Positions 40,801 to 52,800 of a stretch of 64,000 nucleotides of DNA are shown piece by piece. How positions within the stretch are numbered: position 1 is the stretch's first letter; the number at the start of each line of letters is the position of its first letter. The stretch spans positions 2,490,001 through 2,554,000 of the forward strand of contig OZ022501.1 of the NCBI GenBank assembly GCA_963989385.1, read 5' to 3'. The notes beneath the pieces were generated by a model, which worked only from the letters and a program-made list of their open reading frames with translations, had not been told where the DNA came from and did no database searches. Position numbers and translations under genes: made by a program. Origin of the DNA: Ctena decussata. Its lineage: Eukaryota > Mollusca > Bivalvia > Lucinida > Lucinidae.

Positions 40801-43800
40801 CATATTATACAAAGACACAATTAAACTGAAAAGATTCCTTGGTACTGCTTACACTGTCTTTTATTAAGAGATATGCAGAACATTTTACAGTATGTATCCA
40901 GATAAGACGGCTCCAAATGAGACACCTCATCTGCATCCATATTTACCTGGACATACTGACAGAAATGACATTCTGATTGACAAAAACTCCATGGAAAAAA
41001 CTAAAACCGGTTCTGGTTAGGCAATATGCAAAACGACTGACAGTATGTATCCAGATGAGACTTCCCAGCAGGCACACAACGTCAAAATGACGTCATACTA
41101 ACGTCGATGCGACGTCATTACGTTGCATCGACGTCAGCATGACGTCACTCCAACGCCATATGCCCGCCGGGTTCTCAGAGTGAGACATATCATCAGGATC
41201 CACACTGACTGAATAAATTATGCAAATACATATTGACTGAAAAGACTCCATGGTAAAGGTAATACAGTCGATATATCAAGTGATATGCAGAGTATTTGAA
41301 AGTGTGTATCCGGTTGAGACTCCTAAAAGTGGAAACACCTCAGCCGGATCCACACTGACCAAGCAAACTATGTGCAGAAAGGCTAAAAGACTCTGAGGTG
41401 AAACCTAAACTATCTTTAATCAAACACTGTGCAGAAAACGTCTGACGGTATGCATCCAGACGAGACTACTCCTATAGTGTGACATCTCATTTGGATCCAT
41501 ACCTACCTTAACACACTGACTGAAAAAATATACTGATTGACAAAAACTCCATGGAAAAACAAAATTTCTTTTGATCAAGCAATATGCAGAAAAACTGAAA
41601 GTGTGTATCCAGATGAGCCCTCTCATCATGAGACATCTCATTTGGATCCACACTGACCAAACAGAATACACAAAGACATCTTGATTGAAAAGACTCTATG
41701 GTAAAGCTGAAACTATGTTTGTTTGAGCAATATGCAGAGTATCTGACAGTGTGCTTCCTGATGAGACTCCTCAAAGTGAGACACCTCATCTGGACCCACA
41801 CTGACAGAACAAATTATGCTCCAACATATTGATCGAAAAGACTATGGTAAAGCTGAAACTATTCTTGATCAAGCAAAATGCAAAAATCTGAACGGTGTAT
41901 TTACAAACGAGACTCCTCAAAGTGAGGCACCCCACCCGGACCCACACTGAGCTAATAAATTATTCAGAGACATACTGATTGAAAAGAACCCTTGGCACAA
42001 ATGAACCTATTTTTTTATCAATCAATATGCAGAACATTCGACAGTATCTGAGAATGTATCGAAATGAGATTGCTCCCCGAGAGACCACTCGCATGGATCC
42101 ATATTCTCCTAACACACTGACTGAAAATGCATACTGATTGACAGACTTCATGGAAAAAACTAAAAACTTCTTTTTATCAAGCAATTTGCAAGACATCAGA
42201 TTTAGACGGCGTGTATCCAGATGAGCCTGCTCCTAGTGAGTTCTCTCATCAGGAGTGTATCATTTCAAAATCATACTAACTGAAGAGATTTTCCAGGGGA
42301 AAAAACTGAACCTGCTTGATCAAGCTATATGCATAACATCATTCTGAGGGCTAAACATACAAAAAGTCACTTACCATCTTTATCCTTAAAATCCTCATGG
42401 TAAGGTATATGTATCTAGAAAACAACTTATTTTACTTCCATTAATCCGTTGGTGAGAAAAAAAAATCCACTTTCACTCAAGCACTTTCACTCTTACTTAA
42501 TAATGACTTTTCCAGTATATGTGTATGTATAATTAAATTCTACCTGTTGCAGGTATTTTTTTATTTTGTTTTTAATTTTAAAATCCAGTGTAAGATATTG
42601 TGACTGTAAGTTCAGTTGTTTAGAAGATTTTTGTCTTTAAGTTGTGTATTAAGTTTTGTCTATTGAATACATTAAGATTTAGAATGATTTATAAAATGTA
42701 ATTTAAGAATGAGTATCTCCAGAGTCTGAATTTCACAGTTTCCATCCATCAGTCTATTATTTTGTGGATTAGTCAGTCATCTAGCTAATCATCTCCTCAA
42801 CCTCATCGGTGGCTGCACCATTACTGCGGATAACTCTTCCAATATTGCTATATATCCCGAACTTGTGCCTTCTGCCCTCTGTTGTTTTCCCATAGACACT
42901 TCCATTGAAAAACCATGCAGAGTCAATATGCTCATGCCCCAATAGCCGATTTATGAGAGATGTATTTAGTTTAGTTACGTCATCAACTAAACGAAAGCCT
43001 GCTTCCTTCATTGCTTTCCTTTTTTTCATTATTTTTGTCTTTTCATAATTATTTCGCATTTTCATCAGGACAGGTTTGGGAAATCCAGCTTTTCCAGGTA
43101 TACGATGTATTGCTTCGATGTTTCTAGGATCTACTGCTACCCCTGCCTTTGTATGTAAAGTATCACAAATGTGATCTGTCAACATTTCAACAGTCTCATC
43201 AGCTAATTCTGGTACACCCATTATTTTGATGTTATTCTTACGGGAATGCTGTTCGTTGTCATTGCCTTTCTGCATTGCCCTCTGAGCTAAATTTTCATTT
43301 TTGTTTAACTTTTGTTCTATTTCTTCGAGCCGCTCCTTGAGAGTTATGTTCTCTAAAGTGAGTGTATCCAGCCTGTCATTGATCTCTGCAGTTCTTTCTT
43401 TTACTCTTTTGTCAATTTCCTTTTCCAGCCTGCTCTCTAACTGCTTGCTTAAAGCATCAACAGTGGCTGTGATAAACTCTTGCAGCTCAGTTTTGCTTAA
43501 CATGTCCTTGACCTTTTCCCTAGTCTGTTTTGTATCTTCAGATAGTTGCTCTAACTGTCTATTGATCATGGTGATTTCATCCCCAAAACTGCTACTGTCC
43601 ATTTCAGTATTTGCCCTTTTCTCTGCCTGACCATGTGTAGCTCCTGGCTTGTGAGATGGCTTTGCCTGTGATGAATTTTCCCCACTGGTTGTTTGTTTTA
43701 CCTTAGGGGGTTTTGTTCCTGCAGTGCTCATTGTTTGCTATAAAGCTTAATCCCAATTACAGTTGCACTAAGATCAGGGGTGGTTTCAAAATGGCACAAA

Positions 43801-46800
43801 TTCGGTGTACAGAGATCAATTTTTACTAATCCCTTCTACTGAACAGCAGTTGACAATCTTTTCAAACTCAAAATTCTCTAAAGTTACTGAATGGAATTTG
43901 CCAATTTTTTCACAATCTATTCTCTAGATGATAATATCCATTTTCATCCACAAATTCTTTGATTTGAATCACTATTTTATTTTTCTTAAGCAAAAATCCA
44001 AGACAAGATGTGAATCACATATTATCCCTAAGTACCATATATACGCCCCCTATTTTTAAGTATTTTTTAGATTCGTACCCAAGACCCCCTGCTCCAGGGC
44101 CATTTTGGACCCTGGGGCCACCATTTGAACAAACTTGGTAAAGTACCACTAGGCCATGCTACATACCAAATTTCAAGCATCTGAGCCAAGCAGTTCCGGA
44201 GAAGAAGATTTTAAAGTATATTTTAGTTTCGAACCCAAGACCCCCTGCCCCAGGGCCATTTTGGACCCTGGGGCCACCATTTGAACAAACTTGGTAGAGG
44301 TCCACTAGACAATGCTTCATACCAAATATCAAAGACCTAGGCCTAGCAGTTTCAGAGAAGATGTCATTTAAAGCAAATTGTTGACGACACACGACACACG
44401 ACACACAACACACGACGGACGACGGACGACAGACACTGAGTGATCACAATAGCTCACCCTGAGCCTATGGCTCAGGTGAGCTAAAAACAGATCTAGATAT
44501 TCGGGTAGTTTCAGAAGGGAAAAAACAATCTCATTGCAGAATTTCTTATGATTTAGATACTTGGAGTCATTCTAGAAAAGGAAAAAAAATGCTTTATAGT
44601 TGAATAAATGCAGTAGCTTCTAATAAGAAGGGAATCAATTATCTGGATTTTTTTTCCTGCAAGAATGGTCTCCCTTTGCAAAGAAATAAAACTTTTAAAC
44701 TTTAGGGTTCTTTCTCCTTTCAGTCTACTTTTAAGCCTAAAACTTAGAGTCAACCGACAGTGCCCTAAGGTTTATCATGATCTCAAATACTTTCAGGGAA
44801 GCAACTCAGGCATTTTTATTTGCCTCCCTTTTCAATGGGAGTCAACTTCTTTCCTTTAAGAGTAGATTCTTATGTACGACAGGGAAGCAAACAGGGTGTC
44901 ATAAAAGTTGTCTCCCTTTTGAAGCTGTCTGAAGCTGCTTAAAACACTTGGTGGAATAGAAGCTTGGGCTTGTTTGCCAACAATAGCTTGTGCAAATTTA
45001 CAAAAGTGGTTAGCAGATTAGTACAGCTGTGTTCAGCAGAATGGTGTATTCAAGAAGAAAGCATGCAATCTGACGCAATTAAATCTCTGCAACAGTTATG
45101 TTAGTTTGGCAAAACTGCAGGAGATAATGCTTCGCAATAAAGCATATCTACAGTGTAATAATATATATGGTGACATAAGGGGTTAAGAATAAGGAAGGGT
45201 AAATGAGCTTGTAGCACTGGGAAAACCTGACAAGTGTAAAATGTATCAACACCACTTTTATAAACACTTCTTCAAATGTCTAGCCTGGACAAGACCATTT
45301 ACCCCTCCTACTGATGAACGAAAAATGACCAAAGAGAGTGTCACGAGACTACTCCTTAAAGGGATCTGAACTACCAGCTCAGGGGTTAGCCAGAACATAT
45401 TAAGGGGGAAAGTATGGTTACAATAAACTTACAGTCACATCTGGAGTGAGGGATGGTCTCTTCACAATAACACAGCCATGGTCAATATGAACACTACTGA
45501 GTCCCCTCTAAGGTATAAATATAATTTTCATTCAGAAAACATGGAGAAGTGTCCTCATCTAACATGGAAAACACTTTCCATATAGCAAGAATGAAAAGGT
45601 TGAGTAAGAGGTTTGTCCAACTATGCACAATATGAAATATTCATGTTAAATTAAGCATTATATGGTAAGCGGGGTATAAACTAAAGAAAGTGCTGTCTGA
45701 CATACTACAGAAAGACTCATGCTTTCATGTGCAACACATGCATAATATGGTCCATCACATCTAATTCTACACTAACAGGCATTTTACTACTACATGTATT
45801 TTACTACTATTGTGATTTTCAATATATACCCTTCCAAATAATGGACCTGTCCCAACTTCAGAAGGATGAAATGATAAAAAGCATTGTAGTCTTTGCCTGA
45901 ATTGCCCATTATTTATAGGGTTTAATTCACTTACATGAAGATCTGGGGTGATGGTGGGCCTCTTTAGAACCACAGTGCCCAGATCATAATGGGCACCACC
46001 AAGATTTTCAGTCATTCTCTAATGACAGAAACACAACAATAAAAACTGTTTCCTTAAACATATGATCCATGCCCCAAGAGAGCACCACTGAATTTTGTTT
46101 TTGTGTTTTCCTCTACCTTATTGTTTTCAGCCTGCTGAAATATAGTTGACTCTTGTTATCTCAAACACTGATATATCAAAGTAGCCACTTAAATCAAAGA
46201 ATATAATTTGGACACATTTCCTATTTTTCTTTACATTTCATCTCCTGTTATCTCAAACTACCGGTATCTCAAAGTAAATTTTCTGGGCCAAGAAAATTTA
46301 CTTTGAGATATCAGTAGTTTGAGATGAACTTCGACTGTGAGATATTGAGAGTTGACTGTACCATTTCAATTGTGAACACTTCCATAGCTTACAGACGAGA
46401 ACAGGGAAGTTTTTAATAACACCTGATGATAATGCAGGATGGCCTGAGGCTGAGTAAGCACACGTTGTAATGTGAAATCTTTTGTACTGACACAGCTCTA
46501 CACACAGATATACACACAAAACATTATACATGTATAAAATACGAGTCAAACACAACTGTTATACTATGGCTTACTATCTGCGGCAAGTTGTTCAAAACTA
46601 ATGACATCATCAGTTAACCAGATGTTCTTAAATTTTCAAGCATGTTATATGTATAGAAAAAACTACATTTTTTGACTGAAAAATGAGTGGCGCATTTGCA
46701 GTCCAAAAGCTCCACTCATTTTTCTAGCGAAAAATATTAGCACACTTGATTCGTTGTTCACTAGAACACTTAACGAATCACTGACTAATGGCTTCTATCA

Positions 46801-49800
46801 GCTAACAATGCTTTGAACAACCAGTCACTGAAGTATTTTACATTTTTTACTTAATTTACTTTTTTCCAGGTGGGAATGGAATTGCACAATTAAATCTTTC
46901 ATCCTGGCAGACCAAACTGAAAGCTCTCTAAACAAATTGAAGATCTAATTTCATAACAATCACTGCAAGTGCAATCAGTACTGCATAGGAAGCATTACTT
47001 ATACTGTTAGAATTCAGACATGACACAGAAAGCTACACTGAAGCATATAGGCATAGACAGCTTGAAAAATCCAAGGGTCTCAAGGCTCTAGCATAACAGA
47101 AAATTCACCTGTTATTTCTTGTGTTACCTCAATACACCTGAGCAAGGCAATTCAAGTGAGATTCCCAAAACAAATAACTTTGAGGAGAATAAGATACAAT
47201 TCAATATTGAAAGTTTTTTTGTTTTGTTTTTTTTCTCACAATTTTAGTTTAAACATATTTTATTCATAATTTCACTCACATGCAACATAAGATATACACA
47301 AAAAATAGTTACTGGGATTGGAATGAAAGCAAAATGCTTATAGAATTCCTCTCCCTCATAGGATTCCTCTCTCTCACAATTTTGGCTGTGCATCCTATTG
47401 TGTTTAGCAAAATTAAGACAAGAGCAATATTACTTACTCGCACATCAGGAGTCAACACAGGTCTCTTCAATATGGCATGTGCATTGTTTGGAGAGTATGA
47501 CTTAGCATTGTACACACTCATCTGATGGAAGAACAAATATAGTGTGAGATGAACCAATAGATATATCAACCTGTTTATATCTGTTATAAACTTAAGGTGA
47601 CTGGATACACTTTCAGGGATGGCAATGTTTCTGCTCTTCCAAATAGAAATCAACTCTTAATACTATATAAGAGCCTGAGACGAAAACTGCTGAATTACCA
47701 ACAGTGTAGATCCTGATGAGTCGGCTCATAATGAGCAACCTCATCTAGATCTACACTGTTTGCCCTCTATTCATTGAATTATCAATATGATATTGCTTGG
47801 ACATAACATTGCAGATGTAAAATTTGTCATCTGCTTTTTACCACTTATAGAATTAAAAGAAAGAATTAGCTCCTCTGGGAGCAAATTTCTTCCCTTTAAC
47901 TTTAAGGAAAGAATTTGATCCAGTTAAGAATGGATATCATTTTGGAAGGGCTACCTTAGCCAGGGAAGCAAACAGGAAGTCATAAATGTAACTGCTGTTA
48001 AAATGGCAGATAAAAACATGAAGGTATATCCAGTCACCTTAACAAATCTATCCTAGAATTTGGACATGCGCATCACAACTATAATTCATGTAGTAGTGAA
48101 TGTATGTACATGCAGAGCTACATGCAAGAATCATAAACATGCTGCAGAATTACAGAATTACAAACAACCATGCATGGTCTATACTAAAACAAACAACATA
48201 AAAACACATACCAGTTTAACTTACTCGTACAAATGGTCTAAGTGATGGTCTTTTCAGATATCCATTTTTGCCATGATGTTTAACTGTTGCAGTATAAACA
48301 CTTCTCTAAGGGCAGATAAACCAAATGGGAGACATTAATGAGTTATTTCCCTCAACCAATAAAGATACCTTAACTCTTTTGGCACCATTGTTGCCCAGAT
48401 GGGACTGCTTGGCAGAGTGCCACTGTGGCTTTAATGTGACCATTTTGGCTTTAATGTGACCACACAGTCCCGCTAAATATTTCCATTTTACAACATTACA
48501 AAAGGAGGTAATTCAAAGTCTACTACCAGATTATGGCCATCAAAAATTTTTTTGGCGAGAAAAACAAAATTTGACTGATTTTGATGACATTTAAAGACTT
48601 TAAAGGGTTTTATTTACCAGAAACACCAAATGTTTCGTTATCTTGTAAAACAAAGGGGGGGTATCAATAAGCCTGGTTTTCTGCATCCTACCAAAGTTTT
48701 CTTTTTTTAACTGATGGTATACTCCAATGTGTCTAGTTTATTGAACCATATGTGACTTTGGTCGGAAAGCCCTACTTACTGAGCTATGGGTCCACAGAAG
48801 TGGGTGGGGTATTCCAACATGGTTTTAGCCTGTCTTGTTAAAACATTCTCATTCGGTAGAAGAGTACAACAGACAGACAGGATTTAATAAAATGAATAAC
48901 AGAAAATCTAAAATATATTTCCATATCATTTTATTTGGTTTAATTTGAACATATATTGTCAAAAAAGACTTCCTTTGACATTGAGCATTTTTTGATATTT
49001 TTGTTCTCAATTTTCAATATTTCTTGGCATTATTGTTAAATAAACAGACCAGTTATCATCAAACTCATGTCAAGGGAGCAACTTGACCATGACATTCGGA
49101 TGATGTGACCAGAATTTCACAATGACCTAGTTTTCATGGCCGACTGAACACATAAACTTGCTTGGAAGATGGTTTTTCATTCAATTTTGACCTCGAATTA
49201 CGAAACTTTGGTCACATTACTATTTTAACTGCTATATTATGCCCTATACCCCCGCCACTAAAGGTGAGAGGATACATATTGGCCTCAGTGCAGATCTACT
49301 TGGCGTCTGCATCTGTGTCTATGTCACATATTAAGTCCTTCTTCGACCTTGGAATCAAGGTCAAGGTCAGATTTTGATGACCTTGGCCTTGTTTCCAAGG
49401 TCACAGAAGGACTTAATATGTGACACATACACAGATGCAGATGCCAACGAGTTCCGCACTGAAGCCAATATGAATTCCCCCACCTTTAGTGGCGGGGGCG
49501 TGGGGCTCAATATAGCAGTTAAAATAGCAATTTGACCAAAGGTTTCGTAATTCTAGGTCAAAATTGAATGAAAACCATCTTCCAAGCGAGTTTATGTGTT
49601 CAGTCGGCCATGAAAACTAGGTCATTGTGAAATTCTGGTCACATCATCCGAATGTCCTGGTCAAGGTGCTTCCTTGACATGAGTTTGATGATAATTGGTC
49701 TGTTTATTTAACGGTTATGCCAAGAAATATTGAAAATTGAGAACAAAAATATCAAAAAATGCTCAATGTCAAAGGAAGTCTTTTTCGACACCATATTTTC

Positions 49801-52800
49801 AACTAAATGAAATAAAATGATATGGAAATACATTTTAGATGTTCTGTTAATCATTTTATCAAATCTTGTCTGTCTGTTGTACTCTTCTACCAAATGAGAA
49901 TGTTTGTACAAGACAGGCTAAAACCATGTTGGAATACCCCACCCACTTCTGTGGACCCAAACCTCAGTAAGTAGGGCTTTCCGACCAAAGTCACATATGG
50001 TTTAATAAACTAGACACATCGGAGTGTACCATCAGGTAAAAAAAGAAAACTTTGGTAGGATGCAGAAAACCCACCTTATTGATACCCCCCCTTTGGTGCT
50101 GGCAAATGCATTTCTACATAAACTACATAAAGAGTAAATGTGCTTAAGTATTGGGACACCGAAAACCATTAATTTTCCATTTGTTCCAAATGGAAAATTA
50201 ATGGTGTTGAGGTGCCCAAGGAGAATTTATGGTGTTTAGGTGCCCAATATTTAAGCCATATGCTTAAGTATTGGGACATCTAAAACCATTAATTTTCCAT
50301 TTATTCAAACGCAGGCCTCAGAATACAGTTCCAATGTAGGGCTCAAACATGTTTTTTTATGCAACAACATTTGCCAGGTCCCGCAGGAGTTGTTGAAAAC
50401 CGAGGCAAAAAGCTGGGGTCTTCAATACCCCCCACTGGACCAGGCAAATGTTAATGCAGTGAAAAACCATGTTTAGTCATTATTATTGCGTAAATTCAAC
50501 AATAACAAAAAATTTTGGACACTATTTTTCGGCCTCATCGCACAATGCATTTCTATAAAAACCCTTGTTTCAGCCCTTGCAACAGTTTACAAGTCGAAAT
50601 CATTTTCACTAAATTTTTCACTCAATGTCACCTGCTCTTCCATTTTTACAACATCCAAATCTGTATTACTCTTGCAAACAAGTCTTTTATCGATACCTGC
50701 AACAGCAAACTTGCGGCTTGCTCCTGTATTGATGGAATATTGCCCTCTCTTGCTTATGAAAAGCCGCAAAGCCAGTCAATATCAGCGCATGAATTGTCTT
50801 GTTAATACATGGTTTTGTGTTTGTTGAAACATGCCTGTTAATAGCATGTGACACCACTATCTATGCTATAATGTTCAATATAATCAAACAGCAGGATGGT
50901 AGTAACAAAATTTGTGGACAAAATTCCATGGAATGCTGTGTCTCATCTGTTACAGGTTGTCCAACAAAGGTACCTGTACTTCTTACGCAGCTAAGCCTGA
51001 AAAACTTGACCAAGTTAATGCCGCTGATGCTGACACCAGAAAAGCAACACCAATGTCTCCCTTCTGTTGGTTGCAAGCAATAATATAATAATTACCTTGA
51101 GTAGTTGCCATGCACTGTCAGCATCAGTATTATAAGTGCCGTATCTGTTGGTGTGAAACTGTGTCACCCTGCAATAAGGTAAAACAATCTTAGTACATGT
51201 AGTATAACAAAACTACCACAAAAGACTGTACAACCAAGATCATACTTCTCCCATAGAAGCAGTCCAATTAGGACAGATTTATAAAGCTGTATGTATACAT
51301 CACCATGTTTTTTTCTGCCATTTAAACAAAGGATGACACCCTTTGTGGCTTCCAGAATCTTTCCTTGGTTAACAAAACCCTTGCAAAAGAAGGGAATCTC
51401 TCAAAGAAGGGAATAAATGTCGAGAGGAGTCCATCTTGATAAACAGTGGGCTAAAAGTAATGGCTTTCCAACAGAGTAAATGGGTAGATATATTTAACTG
51501 CAGCCAAATTTTTCAGAGTTCAATTACCACTTTAATTCTCATTTTCATACAAAAGAGCAGTCTGATCAGAGTGTGCACTGTTGACAGTTTGCCATCAAAT
51601 TCTGACACATTCTAAGATAATTACACAACTTTTTCTCTGAAATCTACACTAGTTAAACTCTTTGACAATGCTTTGGTTGCAGTCCATACACAGGTATAGT
51701 GTTATGAAACTGTTCTAGAAAAGAGAGGCGCCAAAGTCGAGTGGTTAGAGATGCTCGGTTATGATGCAGAAAGTTGCCGCAAGGTCGTGCCCTAGTTTGG
51801 CCATGCAACGACTGGAAAACTCTCTCTGTCAACCCAGCAATAAATGGGTACCTGCTTCGAATCAGGGAAGGATAAGGCAGTGAAAGGAGAGGGATGGGCT
51901 CCGCCTTTCATTTGCTGTGCCAAAGATACAGTGGGCCTCTAACCCCTACTGCCCTTACAGCTACTAAGCTATGGGAAACTTTTACCTTTTACCTAGAAAG
52001 GATAAACCTATCTAACAGCCAAATTACACATGACTGGTTTACATATCCATTTAGAGTACTTCATGCAAAGAGAAAAGTCTGTCTTATGGCTGAGTATGGC
52101 ACACAGAGGATCTTACGTGAGTGGTCATTTCATATGAAATTTATGAAACGAGCCTGTCGCGAGTTTCATAAATTTCATATGAAATGACCATAAGTGTAAG
52201 ATTCTGTTTATCATTATGGCCCTTTAAAATAGGATTTTAACCCCTTCAAACTGAACATTACATGTATTTCAATAAGAAAATTTATTGCTGACATGGACGT
52301 TGTCAATGACAATACCTGTATAAGCCAAAGTGTTATCACACGTGTGATCATACAATTTTTTTGCCACGATGTTATCCACTGAATTACAGTGACGTCATAT
52401 AATAAATGCAATTTTGGAACTGCAGAAAATAAATTATAAGGCAATGAATCATTGCTCCATATGCTCTGCCCTATATGCTTTAGTTCTGACCATGATGTGT
52501 ACATGCTCTTAGAGAAAACTAACGGAACATTTATGCCTAACTGATAATCAGACCAGATGTTTTAGCCATCCCCTAATTATCTGGACACTGCAGGTATCAG
52601 CTAAACATGCTCCATGAACTACTTTTTCCCATAACTCTGGTTCCCGGTTTATCCAAAACAGCATTGAAATGGACAACATTATAATAAGGTTCCACTACCT
52701 TACCATTCTGTGAGATTCCTGGGCTGAAGAGCTATGGCATTTTCATTCATCAACTCATATACAACCTCATTCTGGAAAATCCCCTCAGGAGTTAATCCTG

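Larger units (their letters stand above)
37440..42260. repeat. Palindromic satellite, ~150 bp unit, ~30 units
   Basis: Each unit carries 'GTATCCAGATGAGAC' and, some 25 bp later, its inverse 'CTCATCTGGATCCA', so every unit can form a stem with ATCCAGATGAG arms. Other shared blocks are 'AAAGACTCCATGGTA' and 'GCAATATGCAGAA'. Spacing of the left arm is mostly 142-157 bp. It is interrupted by a hAT-like element (39058-39528) and a CRE-type MITE (41069-41171). Frames across it are not genes. Confidence 0.85.
31923..44053 (-). mobile_element. L1-like LINE insertion, ~12 kb including internal satellite
   Basis: On the minus strand the order is: 5' region, ORF1 (43731-42781), a ~6.4 kb spacer holding a satellite, ORF2 with endonuclease and reverse transcriptase (36328-32544), then two poly(A) tracts (seen as T runs at ~32129-32153 and 31923-31944). 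ORF1 with a coiled coil and '[10 protein letters not shown]' plus an APE-type ORF2 points to the L1/Tx1 group. The flanks are the same satellite repeat. Confidence 0.75.
30401..44480. mobile_element. Satellite-cored element (~160 bp core) split by a LINE
   Basis: Left end 'AACAAGAGGGCCAAGAGGCC' then CTGAATCGCTCACCTGA; right end 'GGCTCAGGTGAGCTAAAAA', with a CACGACGGACG microsatellite just before it (44391-44435). The core repeats 'GGACC(C)TGGGGCCA(T/C)CATTTGAACAAAC' about ten times in 30450-31922 and resumes for two units at 44054-44340. Everything between (31923-~44053) is the LINE insertion. Confidence 0.75.

Noticed and set aside
27200..45430. Further copies of NAGLU exon 11 in the 18 kb intron
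   Set aside because: I looked for minus-strand 'KRP..TPDV' followed by GTAAGT and found none outside the four listed.
50486..51083. Overlapping ~95-113 residue frames just beyond exon 10
   Set aside because: Frames exist on both strands with no known motif; composition is that of intron sequence around an inverted-repeat element.
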